Below, piece by piece: positions 1-12,200 of a DNA stretch of 64,000 nucleotides. Below the pieces are notes generated by a model. That model did not search any database and had not been told where the DNA came from. It was given only the letters and a program-made list of their open reading frames with translations. This DNA is from Gymnopus androsaceus JB14 (taxonomy: Eukaryota; Basidiomycota; Agaricomycetes; Agaricales; Omphalotaceae), in contig ML769562.1 of assembly GCA_009733575.1 (NCBI GenBank), positions 78,944-142,943 on the forward strand, in the 5' to 3' direction. A program made the translations under genes and the position numbers. How positions within the stretch are numbered: position 1 is the stretch's first letter; each line of letters starts with the position of its first letter.

Positions 1-103
1 GTAAGAGATTGGAGGGAATGAGCAGGGAGGGCCGGAGTGCTTGGGGTAGTGAGAAGGGAGGTCCGTTCGACGTCGAAGGCAAGGGTACACGCGCGTTCCC
101 CAT
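1..103 (-). CDS. Possible 5' end of a minus-strand gene leaving the window
   Basis: On the minus strand an ATG at 103-101 opens a 34-codon reading frame with no stop before the window edge, starting MGNARVPLPSTSNG. Upstream of it, at about 310-390, the minus strand is CT-rich, which is common just upstream of basidiomycete start codons. No domain can be recognised from so short a stretch, and a plus-strand ORF overlaps it. This is a weak call based on ORF and composition only. Confidence 0.22.
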   Translation of the reverse strand, partial: MGNARVPLPSTSNGPPFSLPQALRPSLLIPSNLL

Positions 104-1328
104 TTGATGCTTCCGCTGCGTTTGCGTTGGGATTTATCGGTCCAGCAAAGGACGGTGAAGTCAACGATACTGATGGCAGCGCTGAGGAAAAGTCCAGAGT
201 TAGGTTCAGGTTTGGTATGGAGGTAGAGTAGGCATGATGATCAACAGAGGTTTTTTAGTAAAAGTGGGTGGTTATGTGAATGAGGGCTATAGTAGGTATC
301 GGTCATCCAGTCATTCGTGTGATGTAGGAAAGGAGGGAGGGAGGTAAGGTTTAAACAGAACAAAGGAATCAGGAAGGAGGGAAGGAAAGCTAGCATACCT
401 GGAACAAAATAGGTACGCAGACACTAAAGCATTCCCAACACCTTGCTTCGCTTCGATTCGCTTTCATTTACGGCGACAATCGAAGAAAACACCAGCACAA
501 TGACCCAAAGTACCGTTTTGCTAGCCGGTATCGCACGTCTCAGCGGCTCGAGTTGGAGACGCAGGTAACGGAGGCGTGGCAGTAACCATCACCAGTGACT
601 CCCCAGCAGAAGGTTTAGAGTTTGGATGAAGGTATATGAGTGATGTTGTGTCTCCGAGAGCGTAGCCATGCTAAAAGAAGGGTCAGTAACGTCAAAGAAT
701 CGAAAGGAATTAAACAATGAGAACGAATGCACATAAGAATAAGAGGTATAGACGAAAAGGAGTGAATGTTGGCTGGAGGGTTAGGGAGGGAGTAAGAGAC
801 ACGACGTAAACTATATAGAAAAATTCAAAAAAAAGAAAACAGAAACTACTAGCCGCTTGCATTCCCACTTCCAGTCTCTGTACCCAAAAGGTCAAACAAA
901 CCGTCAGTTATGCAGACACGATTGAGAGCGTTTTGAGGGAATGTGAGGAGGATACACAGGCGCGGGATAACTTGCTTTATTCGACTTTATTCGAGTTGGC
1001 ATTGGGGTTTGGGGTTGAGGAATTGGCGGCGCTGCAGCGTTGTATCAGCTTTATACAATGCGAGTGGTGAATGCGACAATCGATTGTTGCCAAATGCAAA
1101 CGCAATGAGTTATTTGGGAAGGCCTATCTTCAACTTCAAGCTTCAAGACTGAAGTTGAAGAGCGAAAACTACTAGGCGCCCATAATCGGCGTTTCAGCAG
1201 CTTCACGCCTTCACCTTCACTGGGCTTTCAGATTGCTTTCAAGTAGCGTTTGCACGACTTCAGAGGTGCGTGATAATTCATTCCAATAAAGTATATATGC
1301 TTATATAGCTACTCCAAGTATTCTTCAC
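104..1328. other. Intergenic region without recognisable gene
   Basis: Only short unsupported ORFs occur here. The left part is GA-rich on the plus strand (CT-rich on the minus strand), consistent with promoter or 5' UTR sequence of a leftward gene. At 1292-1307 lies an AT-rich TATATA-type stretch just before the F-box gene. I see no RNA gene or repeat. Confidence 0.5.
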
Positions 1329-2693
1329 ATGGCTCATGGTTCGACAGTGCCTTTCGAGCAACTGCCTAATGAGATACTATACCTCATTTTCGAATCTTCC
1401 TGCACAGACAACCTGATTCAGGAATATCCTTGGCCATCTGAACGATTATCTTTACCTGCTATCGCCTACCTTCCAGCTCTTGCTATAAGTGCTGTATGCA
1501 CTCGATGGCGCTCGTTGGCTCTGGCCTCACCTGGATTATGGTCCCAATTCAGGTTGGAGATAGCCCCCATAGAGAAAACAACTGTGGATACGCAGAGCGG
1601 GTTTATATCGACTCTACAGTTCTACCTAACCCGCTCCGCCGATTCGCCTCTCCAAATCGATCTAGAAACACAAGGGCGCGGTCATGGGCCTCGTAACCCC
1701 CTCACGTTAGACCTCATTCTTGCTCACACTACTCGGTGGAAGAGGTTTAGCTATACTGGTGATTATGACTTGGGGCGCTGTGAGGGGTTATCTGAACATC
1801 CTTCCTTCCCTGTCCTTGACCAACTTGCTCTAAGAGGTCGTGAGATGTACATTCAGGTGACAGATCTGGACTGCTTTGAGCATGCACCAAAGCTTTTTGC
1901 CGTCAGCACAGATTGTCTTTACCCTGCAGAATCTGACCTGCGCTGGGAACAACTTACCTCTTTGGATGTTCTGGAAGCTAGAGACGAGAATATAACTCTT
2001 CTTTCCCAATGCACTGGTCTTGCTGTTCTGAAATTGCGGAGTGGGTCAACCGTGTCATTTGGGTCAAGCAGCATATCACTGGCTAGCCTAAAGTCATTCA
2101 CTTTTGTATTAACAAGGAAGCGCAAATCCTCACTGGAAAAGATATTGTCGTCCTTCGCATTCCCTTCCTTGACAGAACTCATGCTTTATTCAGAGTATAA
2201 TTCTAACGCAAACATCATCTGGCCTCTGGATGCATTTGCCACATTCATATCGAGATCGTCCTGCATATTGACAACGTTGTCGCTGAGCAATGTTATCATT
2301 TCGGATCTAAATCTCATAGCTGCTCTCCGCCTTCTCCCTTCTCTCGCCAATCTTTCCACCAATAACTTATTGGATCCGACCGGTGGGAGCCCGCTAACAT
2401 CCCACTTCGTCTCGAGCATGCATGGCTTGTCTGCTGCACCTCTCCTTCCAAAATTGCAGTCTCTCTCCATAAAACTGCTCAGAACTTCATTCGACGATGC
2501 TGCGTTCATCGGCATGATCTCATCTCGCTGGATGCCTGATCCCGCTACCGGACTAGATTGCTTACGGTCATTGGTGTTCCATTTTTTGGATCGGGAGCTA
2601 GACGTGGAATTGTACGAACCTCTATGGCGTTTGGATAGGATGGGAATGCGAGTAGTTATTACTGGCAAGGATAATAATTGTAATGGTCCATGA
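1329..2693 (+). CDS. F-box domain protein (agaricomycete type, single exon)
   Basis: This is an uninterrupted 454-residue ORF from an ATG at 1329 to a TGA at 2691-2693. Residues about 8-80 read as an F-box-like domain: FEQLPNEILYLIF, a variable loop, then AISAVCTRWRSLALASPGLWS, the hallmark order of the large agaricomycete F-box family. The remainder is leucine-rich with LRR-like spacing, ending in a degenerate acidic/basic tail. F-box proteins are substrate adaptors of SCF ubiquitin ligases, binding Skp1 through the F-box and a target through the C-terminal part; the target here is unknown. The absence of introns contrasts with nearly every other gene in the window but is seen in this lineage-expanded family. 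A TATATA-rich stretch lies about 25-35 bases upstream of the start. Confidence 0.85.
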   Translation: MAHGSTVPFEQLPNEILYLIFESSCTDNLIQEYPWPSERLSLPAIAYLPALAISAVCTRWRSLALASPGLWSQFRLEIAPIEKTTVDTQSGFISTLQFYLTRSADSPLQIDLETQGRGHGPRNPLTLDLILAHTTRWKRFSYTGDYDLGRCEGLSEHPSFPVLDQLALRGREMYIQVTDLDCFEHAPKLFAVSTDCLYPAESDLRWEQLTSLDVLEARDENITLLSQCTGLAVLKLRSGSTVSFGSSSISLASLKSFTFVLTRKRKSSLEKILSSFAFPSLTELMLYSEYNSNANIIWPLDAFATFISRSSCILTTLSLSNVIISDLNLIAALRLLPSLANLSTNNLLDPTGGSPLTSHFVSSMHGLSAAPLLPKLQSLSIKLLRTSFDDAAFIGMISSRWMPDPATGLDCLRSLVFHFLDRELDVELYEPLWRLDRMGMRVVITGKDNNCNGP

Positions 2694-3716
2694 TAGTATG
2701 CTTTCTCTTTCCGGAATGACCTGATAGTCCTTCGAAGTACTAATCTCTCAAATCAAAATATTTTTCTTTTGCTAGTCTCCACTATCACGATGTCTAGTGA
2801 ATAGTACTTCGTTGCCTGTTCATACTTGAGGCGCGGGCCAATACTAGCGCGTGGCGGTTATTGGTGCAATTCAAAGTGACGCGCAAGAAAATGCGATCGG
2901 CGGTTCTGCTGGGCGACGCCGCTCAGTGGATCGTATTAACCGCTTACTTTGAAGGCAACTTCCGCGCGCTTGGTAAGCAGAATTAACTAGACAGCTTGCT
3001 GAAAGTAAAGTGGCAGGAAGACTGTCAAAAAAAATGATGATAAATAGCCGCGAATATGATATGATCTGCTTAGAAAAAACTCAACGAAGGCTTGCAGGTT
3101 GGGTATTACCGAGTCTTATACTCATTCCTTTTGCGTTTCATGCATCTCAACTTTCAAGCAAGAGCTCACCATCGATTCCGTCTGTCTGTCTGTCTCCTTC
3201 TGATGCACGCACTACAACTTATTATTTTTTTCCAGTCAACAGTCAGAATCTCAAAGCATTGGCGAAGACATCGGAACGAGGGCAGGTCTGAGTCCCATGA
3301 TTGAGGAAAAGATATAAGTATGTTTGTCGAGTGTAGTTTTGAGGATCATAGAGGGATTGCGATGCATTTCACTTCTACGATTGCCGTATCTGCACCTGAA
3401 CCATAAATGACTCAGTTTGTTACGCGGTAGATTATTCTTGATCCATCCACTTGCGTGAGATTGGGTCTTGCTCACCTTCTGACAGGGTATACTCAGGTTA
3501 TTGGTCTAAGTTGTTGGGCCTATTCGAATTCATTGGACTACTTCAACTTGACAGACAGCTTTCTTGCTTCTACTACTGCATAGAATCAGATTCCAGGTAT
3601 AGCATCTGGGTATAATCCGCGGTCCTGATAGAATAATTATACAGTCTATAAAGGGAGCCCAATGCATCGCTCCTTTTCAACACAAAGTTGCACATTCCCC
3701 AATCGTCTACTGCATC
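2694..3716. other. Intergenic region
   Basis: About 1 kb with only short overlapping ORFs without codon structure or domain similarity that I can recognise. The right end holds the promoter of the next gene, including TATAAAG at 3647-3653. Confidence 0.5.
3647..3653 (+). promoter_or_regulatory. TATA box of the secreted lectin-like gene
   Basis: TATAAAG lies 64-70 bases upstream of the ATG at 3717, a usual distance for a fungal TATA element when the 5' leader is short. It is assigned by motif and position only. Confidence 0.5.
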
Positions 3717-4440
3717 ATGTTCAAGTTGCTCATCTCGAAAGCTCTGCTTGTATGTCTGTCCTTGACGACTTAGACCCGTACTAATTTCCCTCCTCGCATA
3801 TAGATGCTACCGCTATATCTGTCCCTCACCCTGGCTGCACCCTCGGACAACCCCACTGCCCGGTCAGCCAACACCGTCATCCCGATTACTGGTTCCAATA
3901 TGGGTGCAGTTTCACTTTCCGACGGTAACACTCGTGTTTATTATCAAGATGCCACCAACGGTAGCATCATCCAGCTCGTCGTCTCGAACGATTTTGAGAT
4001 CGGTGTCTATGTTAGCTCGGCCGTTATAGTTCCTGCGGACGAGGTTAGACAGAACTCTCCCGTTGCGGTTTCACTTCTTTCCGATGCTGCGGGCTTCGAG
4101 CAGGTCTGTGAAATGTTCTTGAGCTTTCGCAAACCGATCTGTTAATGGGGTAACTATTTAGATTCATCTCGGATTTTTCTCCCCCGACAACGTCCTAAGT
4201 GAATACATTTGGGAAGCTGGGGTTGGCAGTGGTTTCCAAGGAGGTCCTACCTGTACCGCCTGTGTAACGAACAAGGGCTTTGTTGGCGCTGCTGGTAGCC
4301 AGATGCTATATGCATTGGAAACCTCTGGCACTTCTCCTCCGGTTATTCGATACGGGTTCGTCCTTGACAGCGGGGATTCCAACACGATTAGTGAGGCGAT
4401 CAATTCTGGTAGTGGTTGGACCGTGGCTACGTTGACTTAG
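3717..4440 (+). CDS. Small secreted lectin-like protein
   Basis: Three exons (3717-3749, 3804-4103, 4162-4440) joined by 54- and 58-base GT-AG introns give a protein of about 203 residues. Residues 1-23 (MFKLLISKALLMLPLYLSLTLA) form a hydrophobic signal peptide. The first intron falls inside this signal sequence, so the ATG at 3804 would be a poorer start. The mature part carries repeated blade-like motifs, TRVYYQDATNGSI and IHLGFFSPDNVLSEYIWEAG, resembling the repeat of fungal fucose-specific beta-propeller lectins (tRvYYQ... / ...l.EycW). It is shorter than the six-blade lectins (about 310 residues), so it may be a partial propeller or another secreted sugar-binding protein. A TATA box precedes it. 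The gene model is well supported; the lectin function is inferred from motif resemblance. Confidence 0.6.
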
Positions 4441-4463
4441 AATATGTTTAACAAGGTCGTCTG

Positions 4464-4700
4464 AATGGAAGGCTTGTTAGTGTACGCGTTCTTATTTCAA
4501 TGACAGCTATTTTCCGCCTTGGCTTCAGAGAATTCCATGATGACCTTCATTTACTATTGATTTTCTGTTATCTGATCTTGAGCAGAATCGAAATAGAGTT
4601 CCTTACATTCGGTACCTACAAAGTTAGCAAAAGTTGCTACAGCCTGGATGCACTCATCAACAAGAGTCTAGTTTTGACGAAGCCAGGTTCAACCTATCTC
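4464..4700 (+). repeat. Dispersed repeat, copy 1 (inverted partner at 38,497-38,767)
   Basis: The stretch beginning AATGGAAGGCTTGTTAG and ending AGGTTCAACCTATCT matches, with scattered substitutions and small gaps, the reverse complement of 38,497-38,767. The copy begins only about 25 bases after the stop codon of the lectin-like gene. It contains no coding capacity and is probably a non-autonomous transposon or fragment. The two copies bracket the gene-rich part of the window in inverted orientation. Confidence 0.8.
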
Positions 4701-5313
4701 AACGTTGCTACACTGAGAAAGACGAGAGTCAAGACTAAGTTGCATATGCAATTCAATTCGGCCAATTAATTTTTAAATAGGTACTACTACTTATAATATA
4801 AGCTAAACCTGGAACTCTGTACCCTCTTATAGGTAACGGTAGATGAGGACAATGTGGTGTCCAACAGCCGAGGATATTGCTGCAGCAAATCGTTTGTGCA
4901 GACCGATTCGAAAAATTTCGTTAGGGAGCTGTGAAAGAGGCGGCGACAAGTCCGACGAGGTTGAATTTGCACTGTCCGAACCATGGCCATATCGCTTGAA
5001 GCAGTAGTCTTCAAAAAGATTTACGCGTAGAATTTCCGCGAAACTAAGTCTCGACTAGCCCCTATTGGCGAATCGGTCAATCACGCCCTCTTCATTTCTC
5101 GACCAAACAGTCATCATGTCAGACTCATTACCACTGCAATTTCGAAGCATAGCAGACAGAACTTTGTTCATACAAGGTCATTGCGCAGACCGCCATGAAC
5201 CATGTGTCCAATCAAGTGGACAAGGACCTAAATCGACTCCAACCGCTCTACGATGCAGCCCTCGCACAGTGGAATAACCATCCTCTGAGGATCATCCCGC
5301 CCACATCTCATCG
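4701..5313. other. Intergenic region with a possible out-of-frame N-terminal ORF
   Basis: An ATG at about 5194 opens a frame reading MNHVSNQVDKDLNRLQPLYD, with good codon appearance, but it is in a different frame from the gene model starting at 5314 and no intron connects the two cleanly. It may be the true N-terminus of the next gene broken by an indel, or chance. Confidence 0.35.
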
Positions 5314-6056
5314 ATGCAGAAAGACAGCTCTGGTTCCAAAATCATCGACGCCATTTTGCATAACGAGCCACCAGCAAACGAGTGAGTTCAAACTTACACA
5401 AAGTTCACCTGACAGGCTGTCTCATTTGCTCTCTCTCCAGTGTTTCCGCGTGGTGCCTCCGAGCATTTGCAAGTGGAGCTGCGATGGAGGCTATCCAGTT
5501 GCAGGAATCGTTGCTCTACGGTGATGAGGCCACTGGGCTCATAAATCAAGTGGCTGGGAGAGAGGCGTCAGTATACCCATCTTGATGTCCTATTTGCATT
5601 TATACTCACGTCTAATATAGGTATATGGCAGTAACGGGAGATTATTCACAAAATCCTGCTCCTATACAACGTGGTCCCCCTTCTGGAATTGACCTCATCG
5701 GTACCAAGATGCACATTCCAAACCCTCAAACCGGGTATTCCGTCGAGCATACAGTCATGGACTACGGGCACACCGCTCTTGGAGGTTACTTTTATGTTCT
5801 TGAGTATCAGACACCGGTGGGGAGCAGGACTCGAAAACTCACCCAGGATGAGTACGAAGGAAATGACGCCTCCGCCTCTCTGATCGCGAGCGAGCCGAAA
5901 AACCCAAGCGGAGCGCCGCATGCATTGATATCTCGAATGCAAGCCAGTCTGTATCGCCGTTTATTGGAACGTTGCTCATTATTTTATTTTATCTTTTCTT
6001 GTACATATGCATATTTTTCTCGCAGTTTCCTGTCGCCATATTCCGGTTGTTCCTGA
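5314..6056 (+). CDS. Uncharacterised protein, three exons
   Basis: Exons 5314-5381, 5441-5566 and 5621-6056 join in frame through canonical GT-AG introns of 59 and 54 bases to encode about 209 residues. The reading frame stays open through both junctions, which is why I accept it as a gene. No family is recognised. The last exon contains a YFYVLEYQTP stretch and ends in a hydrophobic, cysteine-containing tail of about 35 residues (LFYFIFSCTYAYF) that could be a membrane segment. The start is uncertain: another ORF from about 5194 in a shifted frame could be the real beginning. Function unknown. Confidence 0.42.
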
Positions 6057-6629
6057 TTGGGATCTCATTCAGCGCCGAACTTCTGTCTCTTTATCCCACA
6101 AAACGCAAGCAGCCGCCAGCTTGCGACTACTGTAAGGTTAAACGTCCTTTGCCATCCTCGTCTTGTCCTTGGTGTTTATAAAAAGGTGTAATGTGATAAT
6201 TGACTGCGTATTATATATGCATGAAGGAAACGAATCATTTCAGCTGAAAAACTACACCGGTTTGTCGGAGATCGAGCTTGAGCTTCCACCCGTTCCTCGG
6301 CTACGAATTCGAACGCGTTTGTACTTTCTCCTAAAATTGCAGCTGGATGTCAACCCTCTACTTCGTTTGAAATATTAAAGAGAGAAGAAGTGTATTACAC
6401 GGCATGGTCCAAGAGCTGAACACCTGTTATCCAGAGATTCAGGATTCAGAATTACTAGCTGGAACACATAAACTCGTTAAAACTTCAGCACTTCATTCTC
6501 TATATGTAAGTATGTATGCGAATTAAAATACAGGCGTGAACAAATGCAACATTATCGGACGTAGCGTCCCAAAACCACCAAGAAAAGCAAGTTTTTAGAC
6601 CACAAGGGACTTGAGTCGTGTTCTGAACT

Positions 6630-8347
6630 CTAAAGCAATCCTTCCTCTCCATCACTATACGCCGAGCTACTTCCAGGTGAAAGCAACTCTGTATACCTCG
6701 CAATCCTTAATCTCTGCGAAGGAGGGATGGCGCGCTTCTCGTCTAATCCGTGTGGAACTCCGCCGTGTAAAACACCGACACGTTTCATGGCCAGGAGCTG
6801 TGAGGAGAGAAGGAAGATCAGTGAGTCTATTCAGAAGATGTCAATAAATAGCGCACATTGTGAGCAGCGTTCGAGTGATCATAAACACCCCCAAAGAACG
6901 CAGTCGTAGCATCTTTTCCAATGTAGTTGCGAATGAAATGTGCACCGCCCGGATGCTCCTCAACGAAATCCGTAACATCATGTATGAAACCAGAAATAAG
7001 AATGAGAGGTCTCTTTTCTGATTGGCTTGTGACTATAATTCATCGTTAGCATGCAGAGAAGGCGGTCAAGTAAAAGGCACTTACAACTCTCCCAAGAAAT
7101 GACAGGCAGATCATCGCTATCACTGGGCCATGCAAGCTTCTCTTGAGTGGCGCGGAGCTTCTTGAGTTCCATCGTAAGTTGACCCTTGCGAACTTCGTTA
7201 TCGGGGAAGACCTGGAAACAAAAGCGCCATTAACAGACATCTCAAGAGTAATTCAACCCGCACAAACCTTAAGATGTGAAGCCAATCCAAGCTTGGACAT
7301 TACCCAGATAGTCCACTTTCGTAGGGTCGTATTGATACCACTTGATTGCATTCCTGTAATCCATCGGGAACTGGAATGTGTTAGCTATTGTAGAATATAC
7401 TAAAGACATGCAACTCACCTGATGATGAAAGTTGTGGTAGCCTTCACCAATTGTCACAAAGGCAGTAACCATGTGATCGCGAGGGGTGTGCTTGTCGTCG
7501 AAGGGAGTCTCACCCAACCAGTGTGCAAGGGAGTTGACACAGAATGTCGACTATCGAACGTATAAGAACCCGAATGAAAAGAATGCAAGCTACTTACATG
7601 ATGAACAAAGACCAATCGAATAACACCCGCGTAGATGAATCCACCCTTGGCATCTCCCCATCCTAGGTAGGCGACCAAACTCGGCAGCAAGAATCCCATG
7701 ATAAGGATCAAAGAAAGGTAGTGCTTGTGCTGCCATCTTACGACAGGGTTGTGTCTCAAGTCACTGACGTCGGCAACACCAGGCTTGCGACGAGGCTTGA
7801 CAAGCATCCATCCAACGTGAGCGTACCAGAAGCCTTTGTGGGCGTTGTAGGGATCAAGGTCCGTGTCAGTGTAGCGATGGTGAGCACGGTGACCTCTCGA
7901 CCACCATTTGATTGAACCCTGAAGAGAACCGGCGCCCAGGATTGCGAGAAGGTATTGCAAAGGAAGGGAAGCATTGTAAGAACGATGGGCCCATAGACGA
8001 TGGTAGCCTGCCGTGATACCTGCAATTCTGGATTAGTATCATAGTCGGATTTAGAAAAAAAGATACATACCTAGTCCAGTCAGAAAATAGTACGCAACAG
8101 CCCAAACTGCAGTTTCCCATTGCAGTTTAACGTAAAACGCGCCAACGATACCAACCAAGGGCGGCACAGTCAAAATGTAGAACGAAAGCCAGTTCATCTC
8201 GTTCAAAAGATTTGACCATGTAACTGGAGGCAGCGGCTTGGAATTTTTGAGGGTGTAGGCAACATAGTTGTCTACTTCGGCAACGTTAATTGGCGCAGAG
8301 GCCTCCTGCGAGTCCACGCGAACGCTGTCCTTGACGACGTCGGACAT
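6630..8347 (-). CDS. OLE1: Delta-9 (stearoyl-CoA) fatty acid desaturase with cytochrome b5 domain
   Basis: Seven exons on the minus strand: 8347-8071, 8019-7598, 7550-7419, 7370-7268, 7211-7085, 7032-6857 and 6797-6630. The protein inserts the 9,10 double bond into palmitoyl- and stearoyl-CoA in the ER membrane, using electrons passed through its own cytochrome b5 domain. All three di-iron histidine boxes are visible: HRLWAH, HRAHH and HNFHH. Two hydrophobic membrane pairs flank them. The C-terminal domain has the heme-binding HPGG motif ([12 protein letters not shown]) and the second haem histidine region [10 protein letters not shown] single extra base breaks the frame in exon 4: the run TTT at 7317-7319 (AAA on the coding strand) turns the expected DPTKW into DPTKV followed by a wrong frame. 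Downstream exons are intact in the +1 frame, so a sequence error is more likely than loss. Identity is secure. Confidence 0.93.
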
Positions 8348-9287
8348 GATGGACGTACTAGAAAAAGAAGAAAAGAGGGAATGACGATAAATGAGTTCGC
8401 CGCGTTAATTATATCATCGTTTTCGTTGGGGCGGCCCGGTCAAAAATTTTTTGGGGTTGGCCGTTGTTGGGGCCATACAGTTTCCTGATTTGGAACAAAA
8501 ATTCGCTTTGCCTTCGGACGGGAGTCCAGTTAACCGGTCAGCCTTTATTCGAGTATAAATACGACAAAAAAAGGTTCTACATATTAGAGGGCAATACTAG
8601 AGTATGCAGCTAGTACTCTCACTTCAATGATTTGTACACCAGCGGAAACAGCGATGTCTGGGCCTAACTAGGCCCGCAGCTGAGAGTTGGTCGAGACGTT
8701 AATGAATCGTGCCACAGCATACGAGTACATTGTAAGACAAGTCCAAATTCTAGCCCTGAATATTGCTGGCTAGCCTGTCTGACAGCGACGGTTGGTGTCG
8801 TCTGTCACAATTGCAACGTCGGATCTGTTAATAAGGATCGAGCTGTAGCCTACGAACTCTATCAGTATCTCTCCTCGAAAATACCCCATCGATGCCACAG
8901 TTGCTTTGTCTAGTTGCATCGATTTAGTGCCATATAGATTCTGCCCTTCGCTGCCTACCTTCTCATAAGAGTATAGCTGAGTTGCGAACCCCAGGATGTG
9001 GATTTCGGTCTTTCGCCAATTACGGAGAGGGCAGAAGGCGTCAGAATAGAAGAAAGAAATACCATCACCTAGGCTCGCGTCCAGAATGAATTGCGCACTC
9101 TGAGTGAGGGAAGTAGTACTTACCGTAGCGCTCTTCTGTCTGTTGCAAGTTGGCTGCAAGGTTGTAGGGTAAGTAATCAATGGTGGAATAGTCTTAAATG
9201 CAGAATAACCCAGAAACGCGCTTAAAACGTGAGTAGGTTTGAAAAACGCGTGAGGCCACGCGGAAAAAAAAATAATAATACATAATC
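8348..9287. other. Intergenic region between divergent OLE1 and SMC6
   Basis: This is the 940-base shared upstream region of the two genes. A minus-strand ORF of 136 codons (8770-9180) lacks an ATG near its beginning, has no recognised domain and contains GTAAGT-like sites, so I do not call it a gene. The region contains AT-rich stretches near 8400 and 9270 close to the two start codons. Confidence 0.45.
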
Positions 9288-12200
9288 ATGACTCACAAGT
9301 CACGTTCGCGTCACGGTCCTTTCACTACAACCACCACCAACCCAGCAATGGCGAAACGGCGCGTAAACATCGAAAGTGACGATGAAGGTGCTCCTAATCC
9401 GTCTCCAGCCTCCAAACGTGCTCGTACCGAGGACAACAGCGACGTGGAGGTCGAACAGAACACTCACTCTCAACGAAACAAGGGCAAAGGGAAAGCGCGC
9501 GCAGGCGCTGAAGATAAAGATTCGTCCGACGAGGAAGACCAAGAAATGGAAGAACCCACTGACAATATCAATGATGAGCAGTTTGAGGAAAAGTTTCAGG
9601 AGATGATCGAAAAAGCTGTCGACGCGAAGCGCAACGTCGTTGGTGTGAGTTTCTTTTTTTCATTCTTTTATGCACCGTGCTCATAATTCTTTAAGGGGAT
9701 TGCTGAACACGGAATTATTGAGAGCATCGAAATGCATCAGTTCATGTGCCACAGGTTCTTGAGCTTTCAGTTTGGCCCTCAGATAAACTTTATTATCGGT
9801 GAGCTTATCATAAGTTTTCGATTTTGCTTTGTTTAACCGGATAACCCCAGGACACAATGGAAGTGCGTGTAGCATTCAATCGGGTCTTGTAGACGTGTAC
9901 TGAGTTTCTCGCGTTTAGGTGGCAAGAGTGCTGTTTTGTCCGCTATAACTATTGCTCTGGGTGGCAAAAGCACCTCCACTGGTCGAGGAAGTGGTCTCAA
10001 ATCGTTCATTCGTGAGGGCCAGCCGTAAGAACTGTCCAGCATGATTTTCACATATCTCCCTGACATGTTTTTCAGAGCTTCCGAAGTCACCATCACTTTG
10101 AAGAACCAGGGCGAAGAAGCGTACAAGCCCCACGAATATGGAAAATCTATTCAGATTACGCGTCGCTTCACCAAGGAGGGCAATTCGACCTGGAAGATCA
10201 AGGGAACGAAGAGCAAGAATACAATCAGCACTAAGAAAGAAGAGCTCTCTGCGATCTGCGACCACATGAATATCCAGGTAGATAACCCCATGAACGTTCT
10301 GACCCAGGGTTCGTTCATTTTGCTACTTTTATGATGGATTTCCAAGGGCTGACCGCGCATTCAGACGCTGCCCGTCAATTCCTCAGTGCATCGGCCCCAG
10401 TCGATAAATACAAGGTAATTTTACACCCTGCAATGTTCTCTCTTGTTAACCTCCCTCTGCGTGCAGTTCTTTCTTCGTGGAACCCAGCTGTCTCAGCTCG
10501 CCACCGAGTACGAGACTTGTCTCGAGAACATCACTAACACGACAAACATTCTCAAGAACAAGAAGGATGCCATTCCCGACCTCAAGCAAGCTCTCCGTGA
10601 AGCGGGCGCTAAATATCAGGAGGCTGCTCAAGCTATGAAGCAGCAGGAGAAGGCTAAAGCACTGAAGATCGAGTTGGCTTGGGCTCACGTGAAGGTCAAG
10701 GAGAAGGAGTTGCAGAAGAAGGCGGAGGATCTAGAGAAAGCGAAGAGGCAGCTGGAGAAGATTGAAGCAAGCATTGCTACTGCTCAGGTCGGTTATCCCG
10801 CACTGCTATTTTTCCGGTAACTGATATCTATTTTTCTATTGTAGGAAGATCTCGAAAAGGCTGGGGACGATGTCAGAACACATGAAGATGAATTATCTGC
10901 CGTTGGTAACATTGACGACCTCGTCGAACGCCGCAACGCTCTCAAGGAGGAAATCAGAGCGCGCAGAGACAAAATCATGAAATGCAATGTCAGTCTTTCT
11001 TATCCCTTGGGATTTGCTTTGCTGATACTCTACAGTCTGACCTCAAAAACATCAACACGAGCACTACTGGCCTGAATAAATCCATCGCCGAGCTCGAGCG
11101 CAACATCGCGGCCGAAACAGAACGTATGGCCAAGGATACCCAGGACAAGCGTGAAGCGTTTGCGCGCAAACAGGCGCAGGCGCAGTCCAAAGTCACCGAG
11201 CTGGAAAACACCTTAAAGGAGAACGCTCATCGTAAATCCGAGATTAAGGAGCGCATCGACAGTTCTAAACAGGCGGGTGAAGAAAAGCAGAGAGAGTTGG
11301 AGCAGTTGAAGCAGAATATCTCCTCTATCGAGAACGACATCAGTCAGCTCAAACGTTCGGAGAACAACAAGTACGCTGCGTATGGACCTGGGATGGCTCA
11401 GGCGATTGCAAGGATCGCTCAGACGAAATGGTACGGCGACGTTCCATTAGGTCCGCTAGGCTTGCATGTAAAGATTCGAGACCCCGATGCTTGGGCTGAC
11501 TTGCTCGCACAGCAGCTTAGCGGGCAGCTGACGGCGTTTGCGGTCACAGATGCGAGGGACAGGGAGACGGTCAAGAAGATCCTTGAATCTTGCAATTTGT
11601 GAGTTTCTAGTTCTTTTCTGAGGCATCGCCCAGCTGTTGACGGTTTCGTAGGCGAGGAAACCAAATCATTATCTACGAGAAGGATATGTTCGATTATAGT
11701 GATGGAGAACCGGATCGAGATATTCTTACTGTCCTGAGGGCAATGGAGGTTCGAAACGAAACGATTTCTAAAACACTGTCTAATCACTTGCATGGTAGAT
11801 TGAAAACCCTTTCGTCGAACGCATTCTTATCAATCAGCGCGGAATCGAGAGGTTGATGCTAGCTCGCTCTCGCAAGGACGGCGAGGGTGTATTGCGTCGG
11901 GTTGGTGGCGGCAACGCATGGACTCAAGATCTCTTCAACGTCCGACGATTCCCGTACGCATTTCTCTGAGATGTGGGTATCATGTTCTAATGTTTTTTCG
12001 CAGTGAGGGAGGTGGGTCTACAAACCCTTTGAGCAGGCCTGCGCGAAGCCAAATGCTTCGTAATGAAGATACTGCTACACGTCAGAAGTCCGTTTGTTCA
12101 AGTGGTACACTGCCAGCATTTTTTAATCTTCCGGTATTTACAGGTACCTTGAGGACGAGCGAAGCAAGCTCGAGTCGCTTTATGGTCCTCTCAATCAAGA

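Noticed and set aside
943..1152. 69-codon ORF upstream of the first F-box gene
   Set aside because: Too short, no codon or splice support, and no recognisable motif.
6091..6180. Zn2Cys6-like start, KRKQPPACDYCKVKR, followed by SSSCPWC
   Set aside because: Cysteine spacing is incomplete, and no intron joins it to a continuing domain. It could be a relic but is too short to support.
8770..9180. 136-codon minus-strand ORF between OLE1 and SMC6
   Set aside because: No ATG near its beginning, no recognisable domain, no convincing splice partner. It lies in a shared promoter region.
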